64,000 bases of DNA from Gammaproteobacteria bacterium (GCA_025350055.1 JANXYK010000025.1:1-64000), one strand, 5' to 3'; counted from the first letter of the stretch, positions 1 to 10,987 are shown. Program-made: numbers and translations. Notes: generated by a model from the letters alone, not told the origin.

Positions 1-315
1 GGCGTGCTGCTGCGTGCCACACGCCTGTCCTGCAAGTATTCAATTGCTATCGGCAATGAAGTGCTGATCGAAGACGCCGGTCTCGCGGATACCGATTTTC
101 ACTCCATCGACCCGAGCCGTGCCGACGCGCAGGAAGATCCGGAGCAATGCCGCATTGTGATTGGCGAGCGCGCGGCGATCGGCTCACGCAGCGTGATCTG
201 CAAGGGCGTTACGCTGGGCGAGGGCGCGCGCGTCATCGCCGGAGCGGTGGTGCGCAAGTCGGTGCCTGCGGGCGTTACCGTGCTCGGCAATCCGGCACGG
301 CCGGTGCCTGCCTAG
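1..315 (+). CDS. Hexapeptide-repeat acyltransferase, C-terminal part (5' end outside the window)
   Basis: The reading frame is open from the first base and ends with TAG at 313-315, so only the last 104 residues are present. The fragment has the left-handed beta-helix periodicity of hexapeptide transferases (IVIGERAAIGSRSVICKGV and VTLGEGARVIAGAVV) and ends with the family's usual VLGNPAR tail. Such enzymes (WbbJ, WcaF, maltose/galactoside O-acetyltransferase types) acetylate sugars with acetyl-CoA in the cytoplasm. The acceptor cannot be told from the fragment. The gene is convergent with the next one and the two stop codons share the tetranucleotide CTAG at 312-315. Confidence 0.8.
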   Translation, partial: GVLLRATRLSCKYSIAIGNEVLIEDAGLADTDFHSIDPSRADAQEDPEQCRIVIGERAAIGSRSVICKGVTLGEGARVIAGAVVRKSVPAGVTVLGNPARPVPA

Positions 316-3300
316 TTGCAGTTTGCGTCCATGCTCATGATCCACTGCTGGATCAGCGCAACTGCGCTGCTGTGGATCACGTTCGAGGCCAATGGCGGCA
401 TCTGGTCAGTGCCGCGCCGGTTCATGCGCTGGTAGATCAGCGACTTCGAGACGTCCTGAGGCGCGATCCGCACGGCGCCCGTAATTCCCAGGTCACCGGC
501 TCCAGGAGCGACGTTGCAGGTCCGGGTCGCGCTCATCACAGTGTCGAAGCGCAGGTCCATGTCGACCGGTATTTGCGTCCCAGGCCGATGGCACTGACTG
601 CAATTGCTGTGCAGGTAGGAGCGTGCACGAGCACTCAGCGCCGCGGCACCAAACGGATCGGGTAACGCCGGCAAGGTCGAGGCGGCGGGTATGGCGGCGC
701 TGAACATGGCGATGTGCGCCAGCGTATCGATCTGGTTGGCCGTGCGGCCCGTCGATGGATAGTTGAAATTGCCGTTGAGCTGCGCGGTTTGCGTGCCCAG
801 CGCATAGCCTGCGGCCGAAGTGTGGCATTCCAGGCACTGCGCGCTGCTGGGGAAGGTCCAGTTCTGCCCGTTGATGCTGGTCGTCAGGCCGCCGTTCACC
901 ATCGTGGCGGCGCTCTGCGCCGAGTTCCACTGATAGGTGTAGCCGCCCCAGTTGCCGGTGTCGCGGTAGCGCATAAACAGGCGCGTCTCGATGATCTTGC
1001 CGCCGAGCCAGAAGTTCTTGACCAGCACCGTGCCGGGCGGGAACACAAAGTGGCCGTCGCTCGCCACCGTGATCGTGGTGCCATCGGGCAGCGCCATCCA
1101 GCGGTTCTTCGCGGCGCCATCGGACCAGAAGGGCGAATTCACGTTGTAGGGAATCAGGCCACTGGCCGGGGTCTGCGTGGCCAAGTTCGAAAAACAGCCG
1201 GTGTTCGCCAGGTTGCTGGCAACCGTGGTGCCGCTGCCACCCGTGGCGGGTACCAGCTTGTAGATGGCACTGTTGCCGTAGGTCGTCACATACAGTTCGC
1301 CGGCGTTGTCCTGGTTCACCGAGGTGAGATAGGTGCCGAGGTTCTGGATCAACGTGCGATCGTAGCCGCCACTCGCGTTGGCGCTGTAGAACGCCACATC
1401 GCCGACCACGAAATCAGCGTACACGTAGTCGCCTGCGAGCTGGGGCAGGGCACTGCCGCGGTACACGTAGCCGCCAATGATGGCGCCGCCGACCGCATGC
1501 GAATACTCGATGATCGGATCGATCAGCGGATCGCCGCTGGTGTTGCTGAGCCCGTTGCCGGCGTCATGCAGGCCCTCGCGAATTGGCCAGCCGTAGTTGC
1601 CGCCGGCGGTCACCCGATCGACTTCCTCATAGCTCGACTCGCCGACATCGCCTACCCACAGATCGGGCTGGCCTGAACTGCGATCAAAGCTCCAGCTGAA
1701 GGGATTGCGGAAGCCGTACGCATAGATTTCCGGGCAGTAGGCGCCGCTACTGTTCGCGTTGCTGCACAGTGCCGGTGAACCGGCCGCGTAGGGATTGCCG
1801 GCAGGAATTGCGTAATTCGCGCTCTGAGCGGTGTGGTTCACGTCGATGCGCAGCATCTTGCCAAACAGGTTGCGGCGATCCTGCGGCGCTGGCGGTACCA
1901 GTGCGAAGGGCTGCTGGCTGTCGCCCAGGCCAATGTAGAGGTAGCCGTCGGGTCCGAAGGCGATTGCGCCGCCCGCGTGGTGATCGGCGGTGCGCTCCGT
2001 GGTCAGCAGTATCACGGCCGAGGAAGGATCGAGTACATTGCCCGCACGGGTGTAGCGGGCAATGACGGTGCGCACCGGATTGCTGGGCACCGTGTATGAG
2101 AGATAGACATAGCCGTTGCTGGCGAAATTCGGATGGAATGCCATGCCCAGCAGGCCGCTCTCGCCCTGATTGGCAACCACTGCGCTCAGGTCGATGAAGG
2201 TACCGGTGCTGCTGCCCGCGCTGTCGTTGGCGCTGAAGTACTGCACGATGCCGCTCTGCTCCACGACATACCACGTGGAGGCGTCGCCTGGCGCCTGCAG
2301 CAACTTCAGCGCGAGCGGGAAGGTGCGATTGGGATACACGGGCTGCAATGCGAAGCCACTGCCGGCCACGGGTTCATTGGGTGCCAGGCAGCTGCTGTTG
2401 CCAGGGCGCGTGTCCAGTCCGAAGCTGCTGCCTATAAGCGTCGTCACCGAAACCGTGTTCGAATTGGCGGACACATTGCCAGCGCCATCCACTGCGCGCA
2501 CGTAGTAGGCATAGGCAGTGTTGGCCGCGAGGCCGGTATCGTTGTATGAATTGCCGGTCACCAATACCGTGCCGCTGACCAGTGCGCCACCGCGATAGAC
2601 GCGGTAGCCGGCGAGCCCGGAGGTACCGCTGTCAGTGGAGGCTTTCCAGGTCAGACTGACCTGCGAGGCGCTGGTGGCCGTGCCGCTGAGCGCGCCGGGA
2701 GCCGATGGTGGCGTGGTATCCGCATTGCTCGTCGTGCTCACCACCAGTTTGTTCGAATCTGCAGAGACGTTGCCTGCGCCATCGACTGCCCGCACCGTAT
2801 AGGCATAGGAATTCCCGGCGGCGAGACCGGTGTCGGCGTAGACCGTGGCCGCGACGACGCCGGTGCTGCTGATCAATGCTCCATCGCGATAAACGCGATA
2901 CCCCGCCATTCCCGACCCACCGGTATCAGTCGACGCATCCCAGGCCAGGTCGATCTGCGTCGATGACACACTGGTGGTGCGCAGCGCACCCGGCACGGAG
3001 GGTGCGATCGCATCTGCGCTCGTCGTTGGCATGGTGGTCTGCGACACCGGCGCCGATGCAGCGGAAGCGTTTCCGGCATTGTCGATGGCGACGATGCTAT
3101 AGGTGTAGCTGGTATTGGCCGCCAGGCCGGCGTCGACGTAGGAGGTCAGGGAAATCGCCGACGAGCCGGTGATGAGTACACCATCCCGATAGACGCGATA
3201 GCCGCCGATTCCAGCGCCGCCGCTGTCTGTGCTTTCCCGCCAGCTCGCGGTGAGCACACCGGGAGAGGTGGCCGTGACCGTGAGGCCCAACGGAACACTG

Positions 3301-3503
3301 GGAGCCAGCAAGTCGCTGTTGGTGGTGCCGCCGGTTTGAACGATGCCCACCTTCGTGCATGCGCTCAATAGCAGCACACAAGCACAGGCGGCGAATGTTC
3401 TGGACAAGTAACTGCGTCGCGTTTTCACTGCGAAATATTCGCACGCGGCACGCAACGCGGCTCGCAAAAAACCGTCGCCGATTTGAGTCAGCTTTCGCGA
3501 CAT
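312..3503 (-). CDS. Secreted FN3 + PQQ-type glucose/sorbosone dehydrogenase + diheme cytochrome c fusion protein
   Basis: From the ATG at 3503 the protein has 1063 residues. A lipoprotein-like signal with lipobox LLSAC follows a long N-terminus; a GTG at 3428 would give a normal-length signal and may be the true start. Next come three fibronectin type III domains of about 90 residues each, sharing the GYRVYR(D/G)G core. A six-bladed glucose/sorbosone dehydrogenase fold follows (TADHHAGGAIAFGPDGYLYI, YGFRNPFSW, YGWPIREG). The last ~300 residues resemble the SO2930-type cytochrome region and hold two heme-binding motifs, CLECH and CSQCH. The likely role is periplasmic or outer-membrane oxidation of a sugar-like substrate, with electrons passed to the fused cytochrome. 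The substrate is unknown. It lies just downstream of the 3577-6210 gene on the same strand, so cotranscription is likely. Confidence 0.8.
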   Translation of the reverse strand: MSRKLTQIGDGFLRAALRAACEYFAVKTRRSYLSRTFAACACVLLLSACTKVGIVQTGGTTNSDLLAPSVPLGLTVTATSPGVLTASWRESTDSGGAGIGGYRVYRDGVLITGSSAISLTSYVDAGLAANTSYTYSIVAIDNAGNASAASAPVSQTTMPTTSADAIAPSVPGALRTTSVSSTQIDLAWDASTDTGGSGMAGYRVYRDGALISSTGVVAATVYADTGLAAGNSYAYTVRAVDGAGNVSADSNKLVVSTTSNADTTPPSAPGALSGTATSASQVSLTWKASTDSGTSGLAGYRVYRGGALVSGTVLVTGNSYNDTGLAANTAYAYYVRAVDGAGNVSANSNTVSVTTLIGSSFGLDTRPGNSSCLAPNEPVAGSGFALQPVYPNRTFPLALKLLQAPGDASTWYVVEQSGIVQYFSANDSAGSSTGTFIDLSAVVANQGESGLLGMAFHPNFASNGYVYLSYTVPSNPVRTVIARYTRAGNVLDPSSAVILLTTERTADHHAGGAIAFGPDGYLYIGLGDSQQPFALVPPAPQDRRNLFGKMLRIDVNHTAQSANYAIPAGNPYAAGSPALCSNANSSGAYCPEIYAYGFRNPFSWSFDRSSGQPDLWVGDVGESSYEEVDRVTAGGNYGWPIREGLHDAGNGLSNTSGDPLIDPIIEYSHAVGGAIIGGYVYRGSALPQLAGDYVYADFVVGDVAFYSANASGGYDRTLIQNLGTYLTSVNQDNAGELYVTTYGNSAIYKLVPATGGSGTTVASNLANTGCFSNLATQTPASGLIPYNVNSPFWSDGAAKNRWMALPDGTTITVASDGHFVFPPGTVLVKNFWLGGKIIETRLFMRYRDTGNWGGYTYQWNSAQSAATMVNGGLTTSINGQNWTFPSSAQCLECHTSAAGYALGTQTAQLNGNFNYPSTGRTANQIDTLAHIAMFSAAIPAASTLPALPDPFGAAALSARARSYLHSNCSQCHRPGTQIPVDMDLRFDTVMSATRTCNVAPGAGDLGITGAVRIAPQDVSKSLIYQRMNRRGTDQMPPLASNVIHSSAVALIQQWIMSMDANCN

Positions 3504-3540
3504 AAGCAATCCAACATAAGATTGGAGCGTCAACAAATCA

Positions 3541-3564
3541 GCGCATCAGCGCATCAGGGCGTCA
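3541..3564. repeat. Short tandem repeat, 8-bp unit
   Basis: Two exact copies of gcgcatca are followed by a variant copy, gggcgtca, in the gap between two minus-strand genes. It is too short and GC-rich to call a regulatory site; it may be simple slippage DNA. Confidence 0.5.
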
Positions 3565-3576
3565 GCGCGCGGGTCT

Positions 3577-6210
3577 TTAGGGTGCGATGCCGTATACAGT
3601 CAGCTGTTTGGTGCCGCCGACGTATACGTGTCCGTTGGCGATCATTGGCAGCGTAAATTTCAAGGCACCGCCGTTGGTGTCATTCGCAGATGCGTCGCTG
3701 GTAAACAGCCTGGTTGTCAGATTGGCGGCGTCATACGCCCGCAGCACCGCCGGCGCAACCGCTCTGGTCGGTTTGCGGAACAGGCCATTGTCGAGTGCCC
3801 AGGCAATCGGCTCGCTGAGGCCGGCGGCGGAGATGCTGATTCCACAGCCGGGGAAGTCGCAGCTGTCGGCGGTCGCGGCGATGGAATCCGCAACAACCTC
3901 GCTGCCGGTGTTGGTACTGTTTGGCATGGAGGGAAACAGGCCACCGGACAACGCCATGGCCTGCACGGGTCTGGTGACCGGGCCGGCGTAGACCCGGCCG
4001 TTGAAATAGGCGGGCGGCGCGAACAGCAAGTTGTTACCCGTAGCCGCCAGATTGACCACGTCGAGCATCTGTACGACGTTGTCGCTGCTAGTGCTGAACT
4101 CTCCGAGCTGCACACGATCGAGCAGCCAGATGTGCCCCTGCTTGTCGCCGCCATACAGAAGATTGCTGTGGCCAAAGGGGCCAGCGCCGTCGGGCAATAC
4201 CATGACGCCGGGCGCCGAAATGTCGTAGTCGCTGGCTGACCAGGTGGCTTCCTGCGAAGGCGTGTAGAAATCGTTGAGAGTCAGGGTCGTGGGCTCGAAA
4301 CTCAGGAAGCTCATCGAAAAATCGTCGTTTGGCGAAGCCGGATTTCGCACGCCCTGCGTATTCGTGAACGAACCATTTCCCGTGCTCAGGTAGATCGAGC
4401 CGTTGGGATCGACGGCCGGGGCAGCCCCTGACATCCAGATGCCGCCCTGTCCGCCGTTGGGGGCGACGTTGAATGCCGCAGTCTGCATCAGCGTGGCGCC
4501 ATCGTAGCGGGCCATCCAGCCGTAGTAGGTGCCTATATCGCAATGCGAGGACCAGGTGACATACACGCCGCCACCTGAATTCACCAGGCCGGCACGCTGC
4601 AGCTGCATACTCGGATCAAACTGAACCTGCGTGCTGCCCGAAGTGTAGGTGGGAGCGAGGAACTGCGGTGAATGCGGCTGCTCGCTGCCCGTGGTGATAT
4701 TGAGAGCATGCAGGCGCTGGACGTCGTTGCCGCTTTCCTTGGTCGAGGCGACCACGTACAGGGTGCCGCTCACCGGATCGATGACCGGCGTGCCGACGAT
4801 GCCGTATTCGTCGAGAAAATCATTGCAGCCCGGATAGTCGCTGGCCGGAATTGTGGTCGCGCCGCCCGTCAGGAAGCTGGTTTGCCACAACGGCGTGCAG
4901 CTACCGTTGTCGCCATCGAAGGCATAGACCGAATCGTGATTGGTGGCGACAAACACTACGTTGTGGGTTGCGCCCGCGATCGTCAGGTTGGCGACATACA
5001 GCGGTTGCGCATAGACATCGCCATCGAGCGGGCAGCTCCAGCGCTTGCCGAATTGGCCGCCGCTGACCAGGGCCTGGGTGAGTGCGTATTCCTGCAGGTT
5101 CTGACCCGTGCGTTGCAGATCATTGTGATAGGTGTACACACCGGCCAGGTCGGTGATCGCGGCAGTGACGGTGCTGGAGAGGGCAGTATTCGCAACGCTG
5201 GTCGCAGTGACGCTGTGGAGTCCTGCGGCCTGGGGCGGTACATACAACCCGGTTGCGTTGATCGTGCCCACTGTCGCATTGCCACCGATGATCCCGTCGA
5301 CACTCCAGGTGACCGCGCCCGCACCAGGAGCCGTGGCTGTGAACTGTTGGGTCTGCTTGAGCGTGAGTGCTGCGACCCGCGGTGATGCGGTGACCGTCGC
5401 GGCGTCCACGGTGACGGTCGCAGTAGCGGGAGTCGGGCCACCCGGGCCGGTGCAGGTGAGCGTGTAGCTCGTGCTGCTGCTGAGCGGCCCGACCGGTGCG
5501 GTGCCGCTGGAAGCCGTTAAGCTGGTCCAGCCGCCCGTAGTGGCGCAAGTGTTCGCATTCATCGAGGACCAGCTGAGGGTCGAGCTGCCGCCACTGGCGA
5601 TAGCGGACGGGTTGGCCGTCAGTGTGACGGTGGGCGCGGCGGGCACGGTTACGGCGGTCGATGCGCTCGCGATGCCACCGGGGCCACTGCAAGCGAGTGT
5701 GTAGATCGTGTTGCTTGTGATGGGGCCGACACTGGCTGTGCCGCTGAGCCCCTGGGAGCCACTCCACGCGCCTCCGGACCCAGTACAGGCGGTGGCGTTG
5801 GTGGAATTCCAGGTCAGTAAGGACGAGCCGCCGCTCGCTACCGTCGAAGGCGCAGCGCTGAGCGTTGTAGTTTGAACGCTGACCGTGACCGACTGGGCAG
5901 CCGTGCCGCCAGCCCCTCTGCAGGTGAGAGTGAAGGTCGAGTCCTTGTTGAGCGCCGAAGATGTTCCGCTATCGCTCGGGAGCTTCGGTCCGCTCCAGGC
6001 TCCACTGGCCGTGCAGGCGGTCGCGCCAGTCGAACTCCAACTGAGCGTTGTGGTCGCGCCGGCGACGAGGCTGCTGGGCGCGGCGCTCAGCGTTACAGTA
6101 GGCAATACGCTTGCCTGGGCCGTAACCTTTGGCGCTGTACCGGCGCCTGACGAGCAACCCGCCAGCAGTACAACAGCCAGCATAGAAAGCCCCAGCAAAC
6201 TTTTAGACAT
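3577..6210 (-). CDS. Lipoprotein with Ig-like repeats and a PQQ-type beta-propeller
   Basis: The protein has 877 residues. A clear lipoprotein signal ends LLAGC with Cys19. Three near-identical Ig-like modules follow (about residues 38-270), each with a core such as LSAAPSSLVAGATTTLSWSS and two cysteines. A fourth Ig/BIG2-like module (about 275-350) precedes a C-terminal propeller rich in PQQ-enzyme-like blades (VFVATNHDSVYAFDGDNG, GTLYVVAST, HVYVGGTKQLTVYGIAP). No CxxCH heme motif is visible, so whether it is an active quinoprotein is uncertain. It may be a surface binding or scaffold protein. It precedes the FN3-dehydrogenase-cytochrome gene in the same direction with a short gap, which suggests a common role at the outer membrane. 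Confidence 0.75.
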   Translation of the reverse strand: MSKSLLGLSMLAVVLLAGCSSGAGTAPKVTAQASVLPTVTLSAAPSSLVAGATTTLSWSSTGATACTASGAWSGPKLPSDSGTSSALNKDSTFTLTCRGAGGTAAQSVTVSVQTTTLSAAPSTVASGGSSLLTWNSTNATACTGSGGAWSGSQGLSGTASVGPITSNTIYTLACSGPGGIASASTAVTVPAAPTVTLTANPSAIASGGSSTLSWSSMNANTCATTGGWTSLTASSGTAPVGPLSSSTSYTLTCTGPGGPTPATATVTVDAATVTASPRVAALTLKQTQQFTATAPGAGAVTWSVDGIIGGNATVGTINATGLYVPPQAAGLHSVTATSVANTALSSTVTAAITDLAGVYTYHNDLQRTGQNLQEYALTQALVSGGQFGKRWSCPLDGDVYAQPLYVANLTIAGATHNVVFVATNHDSVYAFDGDNGSCTPLWQTSFLTGGATTIPASDYPGCNDFLDEYGIVGTPVIDPVSGTLYVVASTKESGNDVQRLHALNITTGSEQPHSPQFLAPTYTSGSTQVQFDPSMQLQRAGLVNSGGGVYVTWSSHCDIGTYYGWMARYDGATLMQTAAFNVAPNGGQGGIWMSGAAPAVDPNGSIYLSTGNGSFTNTQGVRNPASPNDDFSMSFLSFEPTTLTLNDFYTPSQEATWSASDYDISAPGVMVLPDGAGPFGHSNLLYGGDKQGHIWLLDRVQLGEFSTSSDNVVQMLDVVNLAATGNNLLFAPPAYFNGRVYAGPVTRPVQAMALSGGLFPSMPNSTNTGSEVVADSIAATADSCDFPGCGISISAAGLSEPIAWALDNGLFRKPTRAVAPAVLRAYDAANLTTRLFTSDASANDTNGGALKFTLPMIANGHVYVGGTKQLTVYGIAP

Positions 6211-6289
6211 AATCCCCGTCGCTCGAGAATCAAGTCAGTGACTATATGAAAAGCGTAGCGTCAATACAGGGAGGCATTTCACTACCTGT

Positions 6290-6375
6290 CGCAAAATACC
6301 CACGATGCGGCCACTGCCGCGCAACCGGTTACCCGGCCGGGCGTGCAGCGGAGCATTGGTACGCGGTATTTTGCG
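6290..6375. repeat. Inverted repeat with 11-bp arms and 64-nt spacer
   Basis: CGCAAAATACC at 6290-6300 and its exact reverse complement at 6365-6375 bracket a GC-rich spacer. The element sits between the end of the qseF-like gene and the start of the Ig/PQQ lipoprotein gene, both on the minus strand. It could be a transcript stem, an operator pair or the ends of a tiny non-autonomous element. No flanking target-site duplication was seen. Confidence 0.5.
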
Positions 6376-6394
6376 GGGCTTGTGATCGGCGGGA

Positions 6395-7734
<1,340 letters not shown>

Positions 7735-7738
<4 letters not shown>

Positions 7739-8418
7739 TTAACTGTACCCTCGGGTTTGCGTTTGCGTTCACTGAGATTGCGTTCGATGTTGGCGATCGC
7801 ATCGAGCTTGGCCTGCGCTTCATCGAGCGCGCGGCGCAGGCGGGCGTTATCGTCCTGCTCGGTCTGCAGCTTCTTGTTGAGCGCCGTCAGTTTTTCCTGG
7901 TCAGCGCGACTGGCTGCCTGCTGCAGCCGCAGGTTGTCGACCTGCAGGCCCAGATCGCGATCGAGCTGTGCGAGTTCGAACAATGTGAGCGCGCGCTCCA
8001 CCGGCGCTAGCGTTTCCGGTTGCGCAGCCAGATCGCGCAGCAGCTGGCGGGCGCGCTCGGCGTCGCGGGCCGCATGGCCCGGCGTCGCCAGCGTCAGCGC
8101 ATAGCGCAATTGCGCGCCGCCACCGGGGGCACGCTCATAACCCTGGCGGGCCGTGGCGACGATCTCGGCCTGCTCGGCAGGGTTGCCGGCCGCGAGCCGC
8201 TGCAGCGTCTGGATCGTGCCTGCCAGCAACACCGCAACCTGCGTATCCCGATCGATGGTCGGGGCGCTGGGACGCGACTCGGCCGAGCTGCCGCGCAGAG
8301 TGCCGATGCCGCCGCATCCGGCCGCGAGCAGCAGCGCGATCAGCGGCAGGCTGATCAGTGGCAGACCGGCCAGCGGCCTGCGGCGGCATGCCGGTGCGCG
8401 ACTAGGCTGCATTGGCAT
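7735..8418 (-). CDS. qseG: QseG-like outer-membrane lipoprotein
   Basis: The ATG at 8418 gives 227 residues and overlaps the end of the kinase gene by 17 nt. The reading frame is open further upstream, but that part is antisense-like and lacks a signal. The protein starts with an Arg-rich stretch and a hydrophobic segment ending LLAAGC (Cys35, lipobox). A helical domain follows, then a coiled coil from about residue 150 rich in Gln, Lys, Asp and Leu (QQAASRADQEKLTALNKKLQ). In enterobacteria the equivalent gene lies between qseE and qseF and its lipoprotein modulates the QseE kinase. Position and architecture match here, though sequence similarity in this family is low. Confidence 0.75.
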
Positions 8419-9886
8419 TGCGCCTCTCGATCGCGCGTGCACCGGTGGTGCCCACTGCAGGTTGCCCGCGCAGCGGGATGCGGATGCGGAAATGCGCACC
8501 ACGGAACTCGCCATCGACGATCTCGATGGTGCCCTTGTGCACGGCCACGAATTCATTGACCACGGAGAGGCCGATGCCGGTGCCGCGCACGTGCCCGCCG
8601 GGCGCGCGACCGGTATGGAAGGCCTCGAACACACTGGCGCGCTCGGGCTTCGGAATGCCCGCGCCCGAATCGGCGACTTCGAGCTGCAGCCAGTTGGACT
8701 CGGTACGCGCGCGCACCACGATCGCGCCGCCGCGCGGCGAATACTTGATGGCATTGGAGAGCAGGTTCTCGAGGATCATGCGCAGCTTGCCGCGATCGGC
8801 CAGCAGCACCAGATCCTCGATCTGTACATCGAGGCGCACGCGCTGCGAGACCAGCGTGAGTTGCTGGTTTTCGAGCACCTGCTTCACCAGCGGGCGCAGG
8901 CGGAATTCCGAGAGCTCGAGGCCAACGCTGTTGCTCTGCCAGGCGCTGAAAGACAGCAGGTTCTCGATCATGCGCTGCAGTTTGATGCTGTTATCCTGCA
9001 AAATCGTCATCACTTCCCGTTGTCCGCCTGCCAGCGCGCCCACGGCGCCATCCATCAGCAGCTCCGTGCCTTCACGGATATTGGCGAGCGGCGTCTTGAG
9101 CTCGTGCGACATGTGGCGCAGGAACCGGTTGCGATCCTGCGCCAGCTCGAGCAATCGGCCGCGCAGCCACTCGAGCTGCTGGCCCAGGCGTTGCAGGTCG
9201 ACCGGACCTCTGACACTGATCTCGCGTGCGAGGTTCCCGCCGCCCAGTTCACCGATGGCGCGATCAACCTGGCGTATCGGCCGGCTGACACCGAGCGCAA
9301 AAATCAGCACGGCGGCCAGCGCCAGTGGCACCAGCAGCCCCGATTCCCACAGCAGTGAGCTGCGCGCGGACTCGGTTTGCGTATCGAGAGATTTCAGGTT
9401 GGCGTGGATCTGCTTGTTGATGATGCTGGCCGCCGCCGAGGCCTGTTTGAACAGCGGGGTGAAATCCGGTGGATCGGAGTGCGCCGCCGCCGCGTGCGGC
9501 CGCGCATGCGCCTGGGCCGAAGCGCCGGCGTGCAGCCTGGACAGGGTGTCGAGCGCCGCGGCCAATTCTCCATTGTGCATCTGCACGTGCAGTTCGGCGA
9601 TGGTTGCGATCAGGCTCTTGTAGTCATCCTCGAAATCGTTCAGGTAGCTGACATCGCCCAGCGCCTGGTAGTACTGCGCGTTATGCTCGAGTGAACTCAG
9701 GTACGCGAACATCTCCTGTGACAGCAGCGTAGTCTCCACGCTCTCGTTCACCAGGCGCTCGCTGACACTCGCCAGCCTGCGCATTTCAATGGTGGCGTGG
9801 ACGATCGCAAACAGCAGCGGCACGGCGATCATGCCGATGCCCCACCACAGGTATACGTTCAGGGACTTGGGCAGCAGCCAGCGCAT
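8402..9886 (-). CDS. qseE: QseE/GlrK-type sensor histidine kinase
   Basis: The protein has 494 residues. Two membrane segments (about residues 14-34 and 175-197) enclose a periplasmic helical sensor of about 140 residues. A HAMP linker follows, then a HisKA domain with the phosphoacceptor in MSHELKTPLANI, and a HATPase_c domain with N box LLSNAIKYSP, G1 box VADSGAGIP and G2 box GTGIGLSVV. All catalytic boxes are intact. It heads the qseE-qseG-qseF operon and is the obvious phosphodonor for the NtrC-type regulator. The GalE gene lies 105 nt upstream on the same strand. Confidence 0.9.
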   Translation of the reverse strand: MRWLLPKSLNVYLWWGIGMIAVPLLFAIVHATIEMRRLASVSERLVNESVETTLLSQEMFAYLSSLEHNAQYYQALGDVSYLNDFEDDYKSLIATIAELHVQMHNGELAAALDTLSRLHAGASAQAHARPHAAAAHSDPPDFTPLFKQASAAASIINKQIHANLKSLDTQTESARSSLLWESGLLVPLALAAVLIFALGVSRPIRQVDRAIGELGGGNLAREISVRGPVDLQRLGQQLEWLRGRLLELAQDRNRFLRHMSHELKTPLANIREGTELLMDGAVGALAGGQREVMTILQDNSIKLQRMIENLLSFSAWQSNSVGLELSEFRLRPLVKQVLENQQLTLVSQRVRLDVQIEDLVLLADRGKLRMILENLLSNAIKYSPRGGAIVVRARTESNWLQLEVADSGAGIPKPERASVFEAFHTGRAPGGHVRGTGIGLSVVNEFVAVHKGTIEIVDGEFRGAHFRIRIPLRGQPAVGTTGARAIERRNANAA

Positions 9887-9931
9887 CCCCCCATTCTAAG
9901 TCACTGCGGCAGCGGGCGGGTTAAGCAAGGA

Positions 9932-9947
9932 GTCGCCTGCTGGCGAC
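9932..9947. terminator. Perfect 6-bp hairpin between galE and qseE
   Basis: GTCGCC at 9932-9937 and GGCGAC at 9942-9947 enclose a TGCT loop. It lies just after the galE stop in the direction of transcription. It has no T tract, so it is at best a weak terminator or an RNA-processing stem. Confidence 0.25.
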
Positions 9948-9991
9948 CGACCGCTTAGGCAGGCACCAGGCTCTACGGTCGGGGCGTGGCA

Positions 9992-10987
9992 CTACCAGGG
10001 ATTGGCCAGCAGCTTTTCTTCCCAGTGCAGGGCGGTGCGTACGATGGTGTCGAGGTCATCGAGCTTCGGCTGCCAGCCGAGCAGCGCGCGGATGCGATCG
10101 GCGGCTGCCACCAGGCTGGGCGGATCGCCAGGTCGGCGCGGTTCCTCGCGGATGGCAATGCTCTTGCCGGCCACGCGCTGCACGCTGGCCAGCACTTCGC
10201 GCACGCTGTAGCCATGGCCGTAGCCACAATTGAGCACCGCGCTGGCGGCGCCACTGCGCAGGTAGTCGAGCGCATCGAGGTGGGCGCGCGCCAGGTCATC
10301 GACGTGGATGTAATCGCGCACGCCGGTGCCATCGGGTGTTGCATAGTCGGTGCCGTAGATCGAGACCTGCTTGCGTTTGCCGACCACGGCTTCGCAGGCC
10401 ACCTTGATCAGCAAGGTGGCATTGGCCGTGGCCTGGCCGATGCGGCATTGCGGGTCGGACCCGGCCACATTGAAATAGCGCAGGCTCACGTAGCGGAAGT
10501 CGGTGACCGCGGCGAGATCGCGCAGGATCCACTCCGACATCAGCTTCGAGGTGCCATAGGGATTGATGGGCGCCAGGGTCATGTCCTCGCGGGCCACGCC
10601 CTCGGCGGGCATGCCATAGACCGCGGCGGTCGATGAGAACACCAGCCGGCGCACGCCGACCTGCAGGCAGGCCTCGAGCAGGTTGCGGGTGGCGCTGGTG
10701 TTGTTGCCGTAGTACTTCAACGGGTCGCGTACCGATTCGGGCACCACGGTATTGGCCGCGAAATGCATCACCGTGCCCACGTTGTGCTCGTTGAAGGCGC
10801 GTGCCATCAGCGCGCGATCGGCCAGATTGCCGACGATCAGGGGCGTGTCGCCCACTGCCTGTCGGAAGCCGGTGGTGAGATTGTCGACCACCACCACTTT
10901 TTCGCCGCGGGCGCGCAGCTGCATCACCACGTGGCTGCCGATATATCCGGCGCCGCCGGTGACCAGCACGGTATCCTTCGCAGGCAT
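9992..10987 (-). CDS. galE: UDP-glucose 4-epimerase
   Basis: The start at 10987 is preceded by a good ribosome-binding sequence (GAAGGA) and gives 331 residues, the usual GalE length. The Rossmann NAD-binding motif is VTGGAGYIGSHV at the N-terminus. The catalytic Ser lies in FSSTAAVYG and the YxxxK pair in YGTSKLMSE. It interconverts UDP-glucose and UDP-galactose for cell-surface polysaccharide synthesis. It is divergent from srkA across 97 bp and may share the direction of the downstream qseEGF operon. Confidence 0.93.
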   Translation of the reverse strand: MPAKDTVLVTGGAGYIGSHVVMQLRARGEKVVVVDNLTTGFRQAVGDTPLIVGNLADRALMARAFNEHNVGTVMHFAANTVVPESVRDPLKYYGNNTSATRNLLEACLQVGVRRLVFSSTAAVYGMPAEGVAREDMTLAPINPYGTSKLMSEWILRDLAAVTDFRYVSLRYFNVAGSDPQCRIGQATANATLLIKVACEAVVGKRKQVSIYGTDYATPDGTGVRDYIHVDDLARAHLDALDYLRSGAASAVLNCGYGHGYSVREVLASVQRVAGKSIAIREEPRRPGDPPSLVAAADRIRALLGWQPKLDDLDTIVRTALHWEEKLLANPW

